Below, one piece after another: positions 38,341 to 48,314 of a stretch of DNA of 63,961 bases. The translations under genes and the position numbers were made by a program. Position 1 is the stretch's first letter; each line of letters begins with the position of its first letter. The stretch comes from an uncultured Bacteroides sp. (GTDB lineage: Bacteria > Bacteroidota > Bacteroidia > Bacteroidales > Bacteroidaceae), in NCBI GenBank assembly GCA_900542985.1, contig UQPQ01000011.1, positions 1-63,961 on the forward strand. Direction: 5' to 3'. The notes beneath the pieces are model-generated. The model did no database searches. It had not been told where the DNA came from and worked only from the letters and a program-made list of their open reading frames with translations.

Positions 38341-38814
38341 ATGAATAGTTTTAGCAAATATATAAAAGGATATGCTTCGGGTATAAAAAGTCTGTTGATT
38401 GGTATGCGTACCTCTATGAAGGTTTTTCTTCAGCCGAATGTCACAGAGCAATATCCGGAAAATCGTCATACCACTCTTCACATACCAGAGCGTCATCGTG
38501 CAAAACTGGTGATGGTACATGATGAAGAGAATCATCATCACTGTGTAGCATGTGGACTTTGTCAGATGGCATGTCCGAACGGAACCATTAAAGTGATTTC
38601 CGAAACACGTGAAGATGAAGAGGGAAAGAAAAAGAAAGTGTTGCTCAAGTATGAATACAATTTAGGTTCGTGCATGTTTTGCGAACTGTGTGTCAATGCT
38701 TGTCCGCACGGAGCAATCAAGTTTACCAATGATTTCGAGAATGCCGTATTCGAGAAAGATAAACTGCTTCTGACATTGAACAATGAAGGTTCTTCGCTTG
38801 CTCCTAAAAAATGA
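38341..38814 (+). CDS. nuoI: Complex I subunit I (2x[4Fe-4S])
   Basis: 157 residues with two complete ferredoxin motifs: Cys68/71/74/78 (CVACGLCQMACP) and Cys111/114/117/121 (CMFCELCVNACP), with Cys78 and Cys121 completing the opposite cluster. These are clusters N6a and N6b that pass electrons to NuoB. Confidence 0.97.
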   Translation: MNSFSKYIKGYASGIKSLLIGMRTSMKVFLQPNVTEQYPENRHTTLHIPERHRAKLVMVHDEENHHHCVACGLCQMACPNGTIKVISETREDEEGKKKKVLLKYEYNLGSCMFCELCVNACPHGAIKFTNDFENAVFEKDKLLLTLNNEGSSLAPKK

Positions 38815-38837
38815 TAAGTCACTAAATAGAAGAAATT

Positions 38838-39350
38838 ATGGGAATAACACTACAAGAAATAGTTTTCTATACGGTAGCAGTTATGATTGCCGCATGTTCG
38901 GTACTGGCTGTTACTACGGGTAAGATTCTCCGTGCAGCCACTTACTTGCTGTTTGTTTTATTCGGCACTGCCGGTATTTATGGCATTCTTGGATATACAT
39001 TTTTGGGAGCTGTACAATTGATGGTGTATGCCGGAGGTATTGTGGTACTGTATGTATTCTCCATCCTGCTAACCCGTTCGGATAAGGATATGAAATACAA
39101 AATCAGTCGTCCTAAGTTGTGGAGTATGTTGCTGACTTGTATTGTCGGAGCCGGATTGGTACTCTTCTTGGTATTTACCAATGGATTTGCATTGAATATG
39201 ATACCACAAGGAGTGGAATTACCTGTCCGTGAAATAGGCTTGGCTCTGATTGGTACAGATAAATATCAGTATGTATTACCTTTCGAAGTAACCAGTATAC
39301 TATTGTTGGCCTGTATGATTGGCGGTATTCTGATTGCACGTAAACATTAA
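38838..39350 (+). CDS. nuoJ: Complex I subunit J
   Basis: 170-residue membrane subunit with five predicted helices. Contains the conserved helix-3 region LGYTFLGAVQLMVYAGGIVV, which in complex I includes the pi-bulge. The stop codon is immediately followed by an ATG, but the real nuoK start lies 18 nt further on. Confidence 0.95.
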   Translation: MGITLQEIVFYTVAVMIAACSVLAVTTGKILRAATYLLFVLFGTAGIYGILGYTFLGAVQLMVYAGGIVVLYVFSILLTRSDKDMKYKISRPKLWSMLLTCIVGAGLVLFLVFTNGFALNMIPQGVELPVREIGLALIGTDKYQYVLPFEVTSILLLACMIGGILIARKH

Positions 39351-39368
39351 ATGAAGGAGGATTTTATT

Positions 39369-39686
39369 ATGGAATTAGAAGTACATGTCATACATTATCT
39401 GGTTATCAGCACTATTATGATGTTTTGTGGTATTTACGGATTTTTTACCCGTAAAAACCTTCTGGCATTGCTTATCTCTGTAGAGCTGATGCTGAATGCG
39501 ACAAATATCAACTTTGCCGTGTTCAACCGATATCTTTTCCCAGGACAACTGGAAGGGCATTTTTTTGCATTGTTCGGCGTTGCGATTGCCGCCGCTGAAA
39601 CTGCTGTAGCAATTGCTATTATTATTAATGTATATCGGAATATCCGTCAGATACTGACTGATGATATCACCGATTTAAAAGGATAA
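39369..39686 (+). CDS. nuoK: Complex I subunit K
   Basis: 105-residue, three-helix antiporter-like subunit with the membrane glutamates in ISVELMLNATNINF and in AAAETAVAIAI. The start at 39369 is decided by a Shine-Dalgarno-like AAGGAGG at 39354-39360, 8 nt upstream, and by normal family length (about 100 residues). The in-frame ATG at 39351 would place this sequence inside the gene. Confidence 0.93.
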   Translation: MELEVHVIHYLVISTIMMFCGIYGFFTRKNLLALLISVELMLNATNINFAVFNRYLFPGQLEGHFFALFGVAIAAAETAVAIAIIINVYRNIRQILTDDITDLKG

Positions 39687-39691
39687 TATAG

Positions 39692-41587
39692 ATGAATATG
39701 GAATATACAGTGTTGATTCTTTTACTGCCGGTACTGAGCTTCCTGATATTGGGGCTGACTGGTATGTACATGAAGCATCGGGTAGCCGGACTGATTGGTA
39801 CGGCATCGCTGGCAGGAGTTACTTTTCTCAGTTATCTCACTGCCTGGAATTATTTTACTGCAGGACGTACTGCCGAAGGCGTATTCCCGACGCTTACTCC
39901 TTATAATATAGAATGGTTGCCGTTCACCGGTTCGCTGCATATTGATATGGGTATTTTGCTCGACCCGATCTCTGTGATGATGCTGGTTGTCATCAGTACT
40001 GTCAGTCTGATGGTGCATATCTACTCATTCGGTTATATGAAAGGAGAGAGAGGCTTTCAGCGTTATTACGCTTTTCTGAGCTTGTTTACATTCTCCATGC
40101 TCGGGTTGGTAGTCGCTACTAATATCTTCCAGATGTATGTGTTCTGGGAATTGGTTGGTGTTTCTTCTTATTTGCTCATCGGTTTTTATTATACCAAGCC
40201 GGAAGCCATTGCAGCCAGTAAGAAAGCTTTCATCGTAACCCGTTTCGCCGATTTGGGATTCTTGATTGGTATCCTGATTTACGGTTATTATATGCAGACC
40301 TTTACCTTTACTCCGGGACAGGAGCAGTTGATGAAGGCCGGAATGGTATTGCCTTGGGCTTTGGGACTGATGTTTGTAGGTGGAGCTGGAAAAAGTGCTA
40401 TGTTTCCCTTGCACATCTGGCTTCCCGATGCAATGGAAGGTCCTACCCCTGTCAGTGCCTTGATTCATGCCGCTACCATGGTAGTAGCCGGTGTATATCT
40501 GGTAGCCCGCATGTTCCCTCTGTTTATCGGTTTTGCCCCCAACGTGTTACATCTTATTGCGTGGGTAGGAGCCTTTACAGCTTTTTATGCAGCTTCCGTT
40601 GCCTGTGCTCAGAGCGATATCAAACGTGTGCTGGCTTTTTCTACCATTTCTCAAATTGGCTTTATGATGGTTGCACTTGGAGTATGTACAGCTGCTCATC
40701 CTCACGAAGGAGGATTGGGATATATGGCCAGCATGTTCCATTTGTTTACTCATGCCATGTTTAAGGCCTTGCTGTTCCTGGGAGCCGGATGCATTATCCA
40801 TGCCGTACACAGCAACGAAATGTCGGTAATGGGCGGTTTGCGAAAATACATGCCCATTACGCATATCACTTTCCTGATAGCTTGTCTGGCCATTGCAGGT
40901 ATTCCTCCTTTTTCCGGATTCTTCTCGAAAGATGAAATTCTGACAGCCTGTTTCCAGTTTAGTCCGGCAATAGGTTGGGTGATGACTGTGATTGCAGGAA
41001 TGACAGCCTTTTATATGTTCCGTCTGTATTATTGTATTTTCTGGGGAAAAGAAAACAAGGAACTTCATGCTGCACATGTACCTCATGAAAGTCCGCTTGC
41101 CATGACTTTCCCACTGATGTTTCTGGCTGCAGTAACTTTGGTTGCCGGCTTTATACCTTTCGGACATTTTGTTTCTTCCAATGGAGAGTTGTATGATATC
41201 CATCTCGATTGGAGTGTAGCTGCTACCAGCATTGTTGTAGCGGTATTGTCCATAGCCTTGGCTACTTGGATGTATGCACGTGAGAAACAACCGGTGGCCG
41301 ATGCGCTGGCATGTCGTTTTGCAACCCTGCATCGTGCTGCTTACCGCCGTTTCTATATGGATGAACTTTGGCTGTTTGTGACAAAGAAAATCATTTTCCG
41401 TTGTATTTCTACTCCACTTGCCTGGTTCGACCGTCACGTCATCGACCAATTCATGAATTTTATGGCATGGGGAGCACAAGCTTCCGGCGAAGAATTACAG
41501 CCCATACAGAGTGGCAAGATTCAGAGCTACACCATGTGGTTCCTGATTGGAGTGATTGTATTAACACTTGTCTTATTAATCGGTTAG
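39692..41587 (+). CDS. nuoL: Complex I subunit L (proton pump)
   Basis: 631-residue antiporter-like subunit. Conserved helix-5 Glu in MYVFWELVGVSSYLLIGF, helix-7 Lys in FVGGAGKSAMFPLHIWLPDAM, and the HL-TM15-16 C-terminal extension typical of NuoL. A second ATG two codons in (MEYTVL) could also be the start. Confidence 0.96.
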   Translation: MNMEYTVLILLLPVLSFLILGLTGMYMKHRVAGLIGTASLAGVTFLSYLTAWNYFTAGRTAEGVFPTLTPYNIEWLPFTGSLHIDMGILLDPISVMMLVVISTVSLMVHIYSFGYMKGERGFQRYYAFLSLFTFSMLGLVVATNIFQMYVFWELVGVSSYLLIGFYYTKPEAIAASKKAFIVTRFADLGFLIGILIYGYYMQTFTFTPGQEQLMKAGMVLPWALGLMFVGGAGKSAMFPLHIWLPDAMEGPTPVSALIHAATMVVAGVYLVARMFPLFIGFAPNVLHLIAWVGAFTAFYAASVACAQSDIKRVLAFSTISQIGFMMVALGVCTAAHPHEGGLGYMASMFHLFTHAMFKALLFLGAGCIIHAVHSNEMSVMGGLRKYMPITHITFLIACLAIAGIPPFSGFFSKDEILTACFQFSPAIGWVMTVIAGMTAFYMFRLYYCIFWGKENKELHAAHVPHESPLAMTFPLMFLAAVTLVAGFIPFGHFVSSNGELYDIHLDWSVAATSIVVAVLSIALATWMYAREKQPVADALACRFATLHRAAYRRFYMDELWLFVTKKIIFRCISTPLAWFDRHVIDQFMNFMAWGAQASGEELQPIQSGKIQSYTMWFLIGVIVLTLVLLIG

Positions 41588-41600
41588 GAGAGTTGAACAA

Positions 41601-43082
41601 ATGAATATATTAAGTCTTTTTGTATTGATTCCTTTGCTGATGTTGCTGGGACTTTGGATAGCCCGCAATGTCAATCAGGTAAGGGGAGTAATGGTAGTAG
41701 GATCCAGTATGTTGCTGGCTTTGGCTGCTTATCTTACCGTATCCTATATCGGATTACGTAATGGTGGAGCTACAGAAGAGATGCTGTTTACCGACAGTAT
41801 TTCATGGTATGCACCTTTACACATCTGTTATTCGGTAGGAGTAGATGGTATTTCGGTAGTAATGTTGCTTTTGAGTGCCATCATTGTATTTACCGGAACT
41901 TTTGCATCGTGGAAACTGAAACCTATGACCAAAGAATATTTCCTTTGGTTTACCTTATTGAGCACCGGAGTATTCGGATTCTTCATTTCTACCGATTTGT
42001 TTACCATGTTCATGTTCTACGAGGTAGCTCTGATTCCGATGTATCTTCTGATTGGTGTCTGGGGAAGTGGTAAGAAAGAATATGCCGCCATGAAGCTGAC
42101 CTTGATGCTGATGGGAGGTTCTGCTTTCCTTCTGATCGGTATTTTAGGTATTTTCTACGGAGCCGGAGGAGAGACTATGAATATTCTTGAAATCGTAAAA
42201 CTGCAAATTCCTACCGAAATGCAGCGTATCTTCTTCCCGATGGTTTTCCTGGGATTCGGAGTATTGGGAGCCTTGTTCCCTTTCCATACATGGAGTCCTG
42301 ATGGTCATGCTTCTGCTCCGACGGCAGTTAGTATGCTTCATGCCGGTGTATTGATGAAGCTGGGAGGTTACGGATGTTTCCGTATCGCCATGTATCTGAT
42401 GCCTACCGGAGCAGCAATCTGGGGTGACTTCTTCCTGATACTGACAACCATTTCTGTGGTATACGGAGCTTTCAGTGCAGTTGTACAGACCGACTTGAAA
42501 TACATCAATGCCTATTCTTCTGTAAGCCATTGCGGATTGGTATTGTTTGCCTTGCTGATGATGACAAAAGTCAGTGCAACGGGAGCCATTCTTCAGATGT
42601 TGAGTCACGGATTGATGACGGCACTGTTTTTCGCATTGATTGGTATGATTTACGGACGTACTCATACACGCGATATCCGCCAGCTTTCCGGCTTGATGAA
42701 GATTATGCCGTTCCTGGCTGTAGGATATGTCATTGCTGGTCTGGCTAACTTGGGATTGCCCGGATTGAGCGGTTTTGTAGCCGAAATGACTGTCTTTGTG
42801 GGTTCGTTCCAACATGCCGACTTGTTCCATCGTGTTTGCACCATAATAGCTACAATGAGTATTGTCATTACTGCAGTCTATATATTGCGTGTGGTTGGCA
42901 AGATTCTGTATGGAACTTGTACCAATCCGGAACATCTGAAACTGACAGATGCTACTTGGGATGAACGTTTTGCTGTCATCTGTCTGATTCTGGCTGTAGC
43001 CGGTTTAGGACTGGCTCCATACTGGGTAAGTCATGTCATTAGTGGCAGTGTTGAACCGATTATTTCACAGTTAATACATTGA
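41601..43082 (+). CDS. nuoM: Complex I subunit M (proton pump)
   Basis: 493-residue antiporter-like subunit with about 14 helices. Family segments [20 protein letters not shown] and [20 protein letters not shown] are clear. It ends 2 nt before the nuoN ATG. Confidence 0.97.
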   Translation: MNILSLFVLIPLLMLLGLWIARNVNQVRGVMVVGSSMLLALAAYLTVSYIGLRNGGATEEMLFTDSISWYAPLHICYSVGVDGISVVMLLLSAIIVFTGTFASWKLKPMTKEYFLWFTLLSTGVFGFFISTDLFTMFMFYEVALIPMYLLIGVWGSGKKEYAAMKLTLMLMGGSAFLLIGILGIFYGAGGETMNILEIVKLQIPTEMQRIFFPMVFLGFGVLGALFPFHTWSPDGHASAPTAVSMLHAGVLMKLGGYGCFRIAMYLMPTGAAIWGDFFLILTTISVVYGAFSAVVQTDLKYINAYSSVSHCGLVLFALLMMTKVSATGAILQMLSHGLMTALFFALIGMIYGRTHTRDIRQLSGLMKIMPFLAVGYVIAGLANLGLPGLSGFVAEMTVFVGSFQHADLFHRVCTIIATMSIVITAVYILRVVGKILYGTCTNPEHLKLTDATWDERFAVICLILAVAGLGLAPYWVSHVISGSVEPIISQLIH

Positions 43083-43084
43083 TT

Positions 43085-44503
43085 ATGGATATAACAGCTA
43101 TATTTTCTATGCAGGCTGAATTGAGTCTGGTATTGGTAATTGTCATTATGCTACTGGCAGATTTGATTATCAAAGCCCCCAATCATAAAGCTTTGCAGGC
43201 ACTGGCTTGCGGATTGACTGCTATTCAGTTGTTGGTGAACATTGTTCCGTCGGGTGCCGAAGCATTTGGCGGAATGTATCAGAGTACTCCCATGGCATCG
43301 GTAGTAAAGACTATTCTTACTGCTGCTACGCTTTTGGTCTTTATGCAAGCCGAACGCTGGCTGGAACGTGAAGATACCCGTTTTAAGGCAGGAGAGTTTT
43401 ACTTGCTTACCTTGAGCACACTGTTGGGTATGTTTTATATGATAAGTGCCGGAAACTTCCTGATGTTCTATATCGGTCTGGAACTTGCCAGTATTCCGAT
43501 GGCTTGTCTGGTGGCTTTCGATAAATATCGCCATCACAGTGCTGAAGCCGGTGCCAAGTTTATTCTGAATGCCATGTTCTCTTCGGGTATTATGCTTTAT
43601 GGTATTTCTTTGTTGTATGGAACATGCGGTACAGTGTATTTTACCGATATGGTTTCTGCATTGGGCGGTACTCCGCTTCAGGTTGCGGCAATGGTCTTTT
43701 TCTTCGCCGGTTTAGGATTCAAGTTAAGTCTTGTTCCTTTCCACATGTGGACTCCCGATACTTATCAGGGAGCGCCGACTCCGGTCAGTGCTTATCTGTC
43801 TGTAGTTTCAAAAGGAGCAGCAGCATTCTCTTTGATGACTATCCTGATGAAGGTATTCGGTCCGATGGTAAAAGACTGGAGTCTGATGCTTAGCGTGGTG
43901 ATTGTGCTTACAATTACTGTAGCTAACTTGTTTGCTATCCTTCAGAGTGACTTGAAACGATTCATGGCCTACAGTAGTATTTCTCAGGCCGGATACATCG
44001 TATTGGCGGTACTGGCTGGTTCTGCACAAGGTATGGCTTCACTGGTTTACTATATCGCTGTGTATGTAGTAGCCAATCTGGCCGTGTTCGGTGTCATCAG
44101 TGCAGTAGAACAACAGACCGGAGGGGAAACTGCACGTGATACATACAACGGTTTCTACCGTACTAATCCCCGTTTGAGTTTTGTCATGACACTGGCGCTT
44201 TTCTCATTGGCTGGTATTCCGCCGTTTGCCGGATTCTTCTCCAAGTTCTTTGTGTTTGCATCTGCATTCCATGCAGGACATTGGCTGGTAGTTTTCCTAG
44301 CTTTGGTCAATACCATTATTTCTCTGTATTATTATCTGCTGATAGTAAAAGCCATGTATATTACTCCGAGCGAAACGCCGGTAGCTACCTTTAAAAGTAG
44401 TCCGTTGATGCGTGTCAGTCTGCTGGTCTGCCTGGCCGGAGTGGTGTTGTTAGGTATATGCAGCAGTGTATATAGTCTTTTCGACGGACTGGCTTCTTTA
44501 TAA
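43085..44503 (+). CDS. nuoN: Complex I subunit N (proton pump)
   Basis: 472-residue antiporter-like subunit. Conserved [20 protein letters not shown] and [19 protein letters not shown]. The ATG at 43085 is preferred over a TTG at 43079 that overlaps the nuoM stop. It is the last gene of the operon: neither nuoE, F nor G is present, so the complex would lack the NADH-oxidising module or take electrons from another donor. Confidence 0.96.
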   Translation: MDITAIFSMQAELSLVLVIVIMLLADLIIKAPNHKALQALACGLTAIQLLVNIVPSGAEAFGGMYQSTPMASVVKTILTAATLLVFMQAERWLEREDTRFKAGEFYLLTLSTLLGMFYMISAGNFLMFYIGLELASIPMACLVAFDKYRHHSAEAGAKFILNAMFSSGIMLYGISLLYGTCGTVYFTDMVSALGGTPLQVAAMVFFFAGLGFKLSLVPFHMWTPDTYQGAPTPVSAYLSVVSKGAAAFSLMTILMKVFGPMVKDWSLMLSVVIVLTITVANLFAILQSDLKRFMAYSSISQAGYIVLAVLAGSAQGMASLVYYIAVYVVANLAVFGVISAVEQQTGGETARDTYNGFYRTNPRLSFVMTLALFSLAGIPPFAGFFSKFFVFASAFHAGHWLVVFLALVNTIISLYYYLLIVKAMYITPSETPVATFKSSPLMRVSLLVCLAGVVLLGICSSVYSLFDGLASL

Positions 44504-44536
44504 TCTTGCAGCTTGATTAATCTGATAATACGCAGG

Positions 44537-44573
44537 GCGTACAGGCCGATGTAGTGGTCTGTACGCTTTTTTT
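44537..44573 (+). terminator. Terminator of the nuo operon
   Basis: GCGTACAGGCC (44537-44547) pairs with GGTCTGTACGC (44556-44566), allowing one G-T pair, and is followed by seven T. Confidence 0.93.
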
Positions 44574-44943
44574 ATGCCTTGACAAAATGTCAATCCTTTT
44601 TTGAAATCGGAGGTGGAAAAAGCAAAGTGGCAAAATGTCAAATCAGAGGCTTCTGTATGCTTTTGTTTGTACTCCGGTAGAGGACGGACAGAAAAGAAAC
44701 CTGTTTTTTGAAGGGTATAGAAAGTGGAAAAGATAGGAAATAGTCCTATTCCTTGTTAAAGGATGATGAACAATTCATTGTTTCTTTCTTTATGATGTAA
44801 TCTTTGTGATAAATTGTCTTTTTTGACACTTGGAAGTTGAAGCTTTACGGGATAGGGTTTGTAGTGGCAAATGTGAATAAATGTATAAAAATGGGATTCA
44901 AGGACAGGAAAAAAGTGAATCAGGGAGTCTTTTCTTGCGTGAT

Positions 44944-45053
44944 TGGTTGCGTTGCCCAATGATACAAGGACCGTTTGCCATCGATACTTGAATCATCAGG
45001 TGTTTTTACTTGTATCATTTGCCTGTGTGACTGATGTCGGAATTGTGTTGTAC
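44944..45053. repeat. Five tandem degenerate 22-nt units (array B)
   Basis: Units start exactly every 22 nt at 44944, 44966, 44988, 45010 and 45032. Every unit ends in AC (GATAC, GATAC, TTTAC, GTGAC, TGTAC). They share the consensus of array A at 1162-1315. Within it, AATGATACAAGG and CTTGTATCATT form an inverted pair. Confidence 0.55.
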
Positions 45054-45077
45054 AGCATAAATATTTCTTTTTTTAGA

Positions 45078-45121
45078 GTATAAAATCTCTCTTCTGTACA
45101 TCGTGAAGAGAGATTTTATAC
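45078..45121. terminator. 17-bp perfect inverted repeat downstream of a minus-strand gene
   Basis: The arms 45078-45094 and 45105-45121 are exact reverse complements with a 10-nt loop; the stem base is AT-rich. It lies 126 nt past the end of the minus-strand gene at 45247. A clear T-tract is missing on both sides. Confidence 0.55.
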
Positions 45122-45246
45122 AAAGAGTGAGTTATCTGTACGTGCGATTTTTGCAAATAGAGAAAGTAAAAATCTTGTTTTGAAAGAAATATGATATTTT
45201 CATTCTCCGGTTTCAGCAGAGCAGAACGGAAGGTCTTGAAATGTTT

Positions 45247-46326
45247 TTAAAACAAGAAGCCTGCGCGTATTCCCCATCGTTCAGTATAGCGTGCATTCCA
45301 GTAACCTTGTACAAAGATGTCGTGCTTTTTGAATACCCGGTACAGCAATCCTGCTCCTGCCAGTGCAGAAGCTCCGGTGTCACTGGCTTCTCCTATTTCG
45401 AATGCAAACTGTGCATCCACTTGTACAAAGGGGCGTAAGGCTTGTTGTCCGAAGATATATCGTCCACCCAGTTTGAAAGCGATGCATTGAGCTTTGAAGT
45501 CACCGTATACGAGGGCATCCGGACTGTTTGCATAGGACTGTCCGGAACCTGCATAGACTACTTCTCCCAAAAAAGCGAGTGAAGGAGAGAGACGGGGAGA
45601 AATGAAAGAAAACTGTACACCTATTTCGTATCCGCTGAGGTACTTGCTATAGTCGTGGACAATGTTTCCTGCATATCCTCCGAAGACTCCCCATTGCTTG
45701 CGTGTAGGAGACGGGTCGTTTACTTCGTAAGTCACACAGTTTTGGTCGGTACAGACGGCATTGTTGTAGTCGACTACTGCTCTGATCATGTCCTTATGGT
45801 TGAATTGTAGATTTTCGCTTCTCTTCTCGGCTTCATCCCATTGGCGCATCACGTAGCGTGTAATTCCCTTATATCGGAGGTCGGTACCTTCATAATTGGT
45901 ATTTTTCCCGCTTACTTTCACCTTTTGGTTATTGATGGCAGTCAGGGTACCCGTTTCTTCATCGTAGAAGAAATAATATTGTACGAAAGTCGTGGGATAG
46001 TAGTAGAGTGTAAGTCTTCCTTTTACAAGACATTCAAGGAATAGCAGTTTAGGTTCCTGATCGAGTGTTACTTGCTGGGAGTAATAGTGCTTTCCGTTGA
46101 TGAAATGGTAGGAATGAAGTTCGGCAGGAGAAAAGTGCTGTTCTTCACTCTGTGGATTTTCCCGGAAGATACAGCTCTTGCTGTTCTGTTCATCGGTTCG
46201 GAGCATGATTTCTCCTTGAATGGTATCCTTGCTTGCCGTGATAATATAGCCTGAATGAAAGCGTGTTTCCTGTGCTTTAAGACAAACGGAAAGAAGCAGA
46301 AAGAGTCCTAAAAATAAATATTTCAT
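45247..46326 (-). CDS. Exported beta-barrel protein of unknown function
   Basis: 359 residues with a signal peptide (MKYLFLGLFLLLSVCLKAQ). The N-terminal half begins SGYIITASKDTIQGEIMLR, a pattern seen in many uncharacterised Bacteroidota envelope proteins (a GYI...DTI.G.I motif), followed by beta-rich sequence. The C-terminal 170 residues look like an outer-membrane barrel (alternating strands, ending AGFLF). It has no obvious operon partner. No function can be assigned. Confidence 0.7.
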   Translation of the reverse strand: MKYLFLGLFLLLSVCLKAQETRFHSGYIITASKDTIQGEIMLRTDEQNSKSCIFRENPQSEEQHFSPAELHSYHFINGKHYYSQQVTLDQEPKLLFLECLVKGRLTLYYYPTTFVQYYFFYDEETGTLTAINNQKVKVSGKNTNYEGTDLRYKGITRYVMRQWDEAEKRSENLQFNHKDMIRAVVDYNNAVCTDQNCVTYEVNDPSPTRKQWGVFGGYAGNIVHDYSKYLSGYEIGVQFSFISPRLSPSLAFLGEVVYAGSGQSYANSPDALVYGDFKAQCIAFKLGGRYIFGQQALRPFVQVDAQFAFEIGEASDTGASALAGAGLLYRVFKKHDIFVQGYWNARYTERWGIRAGFLF

Positions 46327-46484
46327 AGTGGTTGTGTATAAGATTGATGCAAAGTAAACGATTTTTTTATTGTCTAAAATAATAAATTGTAGGAAAAGTG
46401 TAATAAGTATAGTCTATGTTGATTATTAATATTAAACAGACAGAATTGGGAAAGTGGTAATATTGCATTATGTTAAATAAATTG

Positions 46485-46492
46485 TATTTTTG
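46485..46492 (+). promoter_or_regulatory. -7 box for the lipoprotein/DUF5723 pair
   Basis: TATTTTTG, with ATTG at 46462-46465 at a 19-nt spacing as an imperfect -33. The leader would be about 70 nt. Confidence 0.55.
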
Positions 46493-46567
46493 CGTGCGAT
46501 AAAAACAAAAATCCAATATTTTGCGTTAGGGTTTTGGGTTAAAATAGGTATTAATTAAATTATTTTT

Positions 46568-48280
46568 ATGAACAGATTATCAACAAACAAAGTGTTGTTT
46601 GGCCTATGGGCTTTGTCATTGTTCGGTATGGTTTCGTGTGTGGACAATGATTACGATTTGAGTAAGGATATTGATATGAGTGTAACTGTTGGGGGAAATG
46701 ATTTGACAATTCCAGCCAGTGATACAAAAGACATTACACTCGAAAAAATCTTTGATTTGGAAGAAGGAAGTGCTGTTCAGGCCGATTCTGAAGGCAACTA
46801 CTCTCTTTTGCAGCACGGAGAAGGATCGGATACAAAGGTATCTATCGAAAAAGTAGTGATAGATGGAAGTGAAATTAGTGCTGAGGCTCAGGAAAAATGG
46901 ATTAACTTCAGTGTCAGTGCTCCGGGTACGTTGCAGGCAGAAATAGAAACAAATAATACAGTAAGCTTAAATAAAACCGATTTGACTCAAGAGGTGGTAT
47001 CTTTGTCTTCTTCCAAGATTAATATGCCTGCTTGGATAAGTATAGGTGTAATCTATGATAAGCCTGTTGTGTTGAAGAAGGGAGCTACTCTTACTTTTCC
47101 TTCTTATTATACTGTTTCCACAGATGATTCTCGTTGTATCTTGAATGGGAAGAGCCAGATTGTGTTTAATCAGGATGTTCAGTTCTCCAAGCAGAATCCT
47201 TTGACTATTCGTCTGAATATTACAGAGGTCAGATTTGCAGATATGGAAAAAGGGGAAGGATTGCTTGCTCCTGGCCATTTGGTCATTGAAGACGATGTGA
47301 TAATAAAGGGTACTGCCTTGATAGAAGGAGGAGAGGCTGTATCGGTAGGTATTACTACCGAATACCGTGTAGAACGCATCGAACTGTTGCAGGTAACAGG
47401 TATGGTCGATCCGGATATCAACGTGACTATTGCTCCTGTTAAAATTGAGAATTTACCCGATTTCCTGAAGGATGAAACTGTGAGAATTGATATGACAGAT
47501 CCGAGAATCTTCCTGACTGTGAGCAATAATTCACCGGTTAGTGTTGATTTCAGTGCAGTATTAAAGTCATATAAAGGAGGTTCCAATATTGCTTCTGTTG
47601 TGATTGGAGGTACTTCTTCTCCAATAAAAATTCCTGCGGGTAAGGAAAATTATGTGATTTGTCTGCATAGACAGCAGGGTAATGTAAATGGTGCAGATGA
47701 AAGCGTAACTGTTGCCAATCTGAATGATTTGATTCAGGTGATTCCGGATGAAATTCGTATGGAGAGCATTGAAGCCCGTGCTGTACAAGAGGAAATCGTG
47801 CTGAATCTGGGTGAGGAATATACTGTAAAAACAGATTATGAAATCAATGCTCCGCTGCAGTTCAACGAAGGAACGGCTATTGTGTACAATGATTCGTTTG
47901 ACGGATGGCAGGGAGATTTGAAGGATATTTATATAAAAGAACTTGTGGTAAGTATGGATGCTACCAATACCATTCCTTTGGAAATGCAGATGGCAGTGGA
48001 TGCTGTAGATACAGAAGGACAGGTGTTGGATGATGTAACAGCCGTTGTATCTGAGAATATTCAGGCAGGTACACCTGAAAATCCGGTTGTAACTTCACTG
48101 AATATTACACTGAAGACTTCTAATCCGGAAGCTTTCCAGAAACTGGACGGTTTGAAATACTCAGTATCAGCACACTCTTCTGCACAAACAGCAGGACAGG
48201 TATTGAACAAAGAGCAGCGCCTCCGTTTGGATAAAATGGTTATCAAGGTAAAAGGTGGTGTAACAGTGGATTTGAATTAA
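46568..48280 (+). CDS. Large putative lipoprotein of unknown function
   Basis: 570 residues. The signal ends in GMVSC, giving lipidation at Cys24, followed by acidic residues (VDNDYD) that favour surface export. The mature part appears all-beta, rich in Val/Thr/Asp, with strand patterns suggesting repeated Ig- or lipocalin-like units (for example segments around residues 160-280 and 400-560). I do not recognise a named family. It is 34 bp upstream of the DUF5723 barrel gene, implying a lipoprotein-barrel pair. Confidence 0.7.
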   Translation: MNRLSTNKVLFGLWALSLFGMVSCVDNDYDLSKDIDMSVTVGGNDLTIPASDTKDITLEKIFDLEEGSAVQADSEGNYSLLQHGEGSDTKVSIEKVVIDGSEISAEAQEKWINFSVSAPGTLQAEIETNNTVSLNKTDLTQEVVSLSSSKINMPAWISIGVIYDKPVVLKKGATLTFPSYYTVSTDDSRCILNGKSQIVFNQDVQFSKQNPLTIRLNITEVRFADMEKGEGLLAPGHLVIEDDVIIKGTALIEGGEAVSVGITTEYRVERIELLQVTGMVDPDINVTIAPVKIENLPDFLKDETVRIDMTDPRIFLTVSNNSPVSVDFSAVLKSYKGGSNIASVVIGGTSSPIKIPAGKENYVICLHRQQGNVNGADESVTVANLNDLIQVIPDEIRMESIEARAVQEEIVLNLGEEYTVKTDYEINAPLQFNEGTAIVYNDSFDGWQGDLKDIYIKELVVSMDATNTIPLEMQMAVDAVDTEGQVLDDVTAVVSENIQAGTPENPVVTSLNITLKTSNPEAFQKLDGLKYSVSAHSSAQTAGQVLNKEQRLRLDKMVIKVKGGVTVDLN

Positions 48281-48314
48281 CGGAGGCTTTAACTTATTCA
48301 ACAAGTATTTATAT

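Larger units (their letters stand above)
44574..45246. other. Non-coding gap with repeat element (copy B)
   Basis: About 670 bp without a gene. Anchors from 44638 to about 45073 occur in the same order as in the gap at 791-1639 (see there). The copy ends with a 22-nt tandem array, then TTGTACAGCAT and a T-rich stretch. Confidence 0.5.

Noticed and set aside
40547..41479. 310-codon open frame antisense to nuoL
   Set aside because: nuoL is clearly the real gene; the antisense protein is rich in His/Ser/Gln/Tyr without a fold, as expected for a shadow frame.
42144..42935. 263-codon open frame antisense to nuoM
   Set aside because: Shadow of a conserved membrane gene; composition atypical and no start signal.
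44944..45053. CRISPR or tRNA-like cluster
   Set aside because: 22-nt period with no constant repeat/variable spacer division and no cloverleaf could be drawn.
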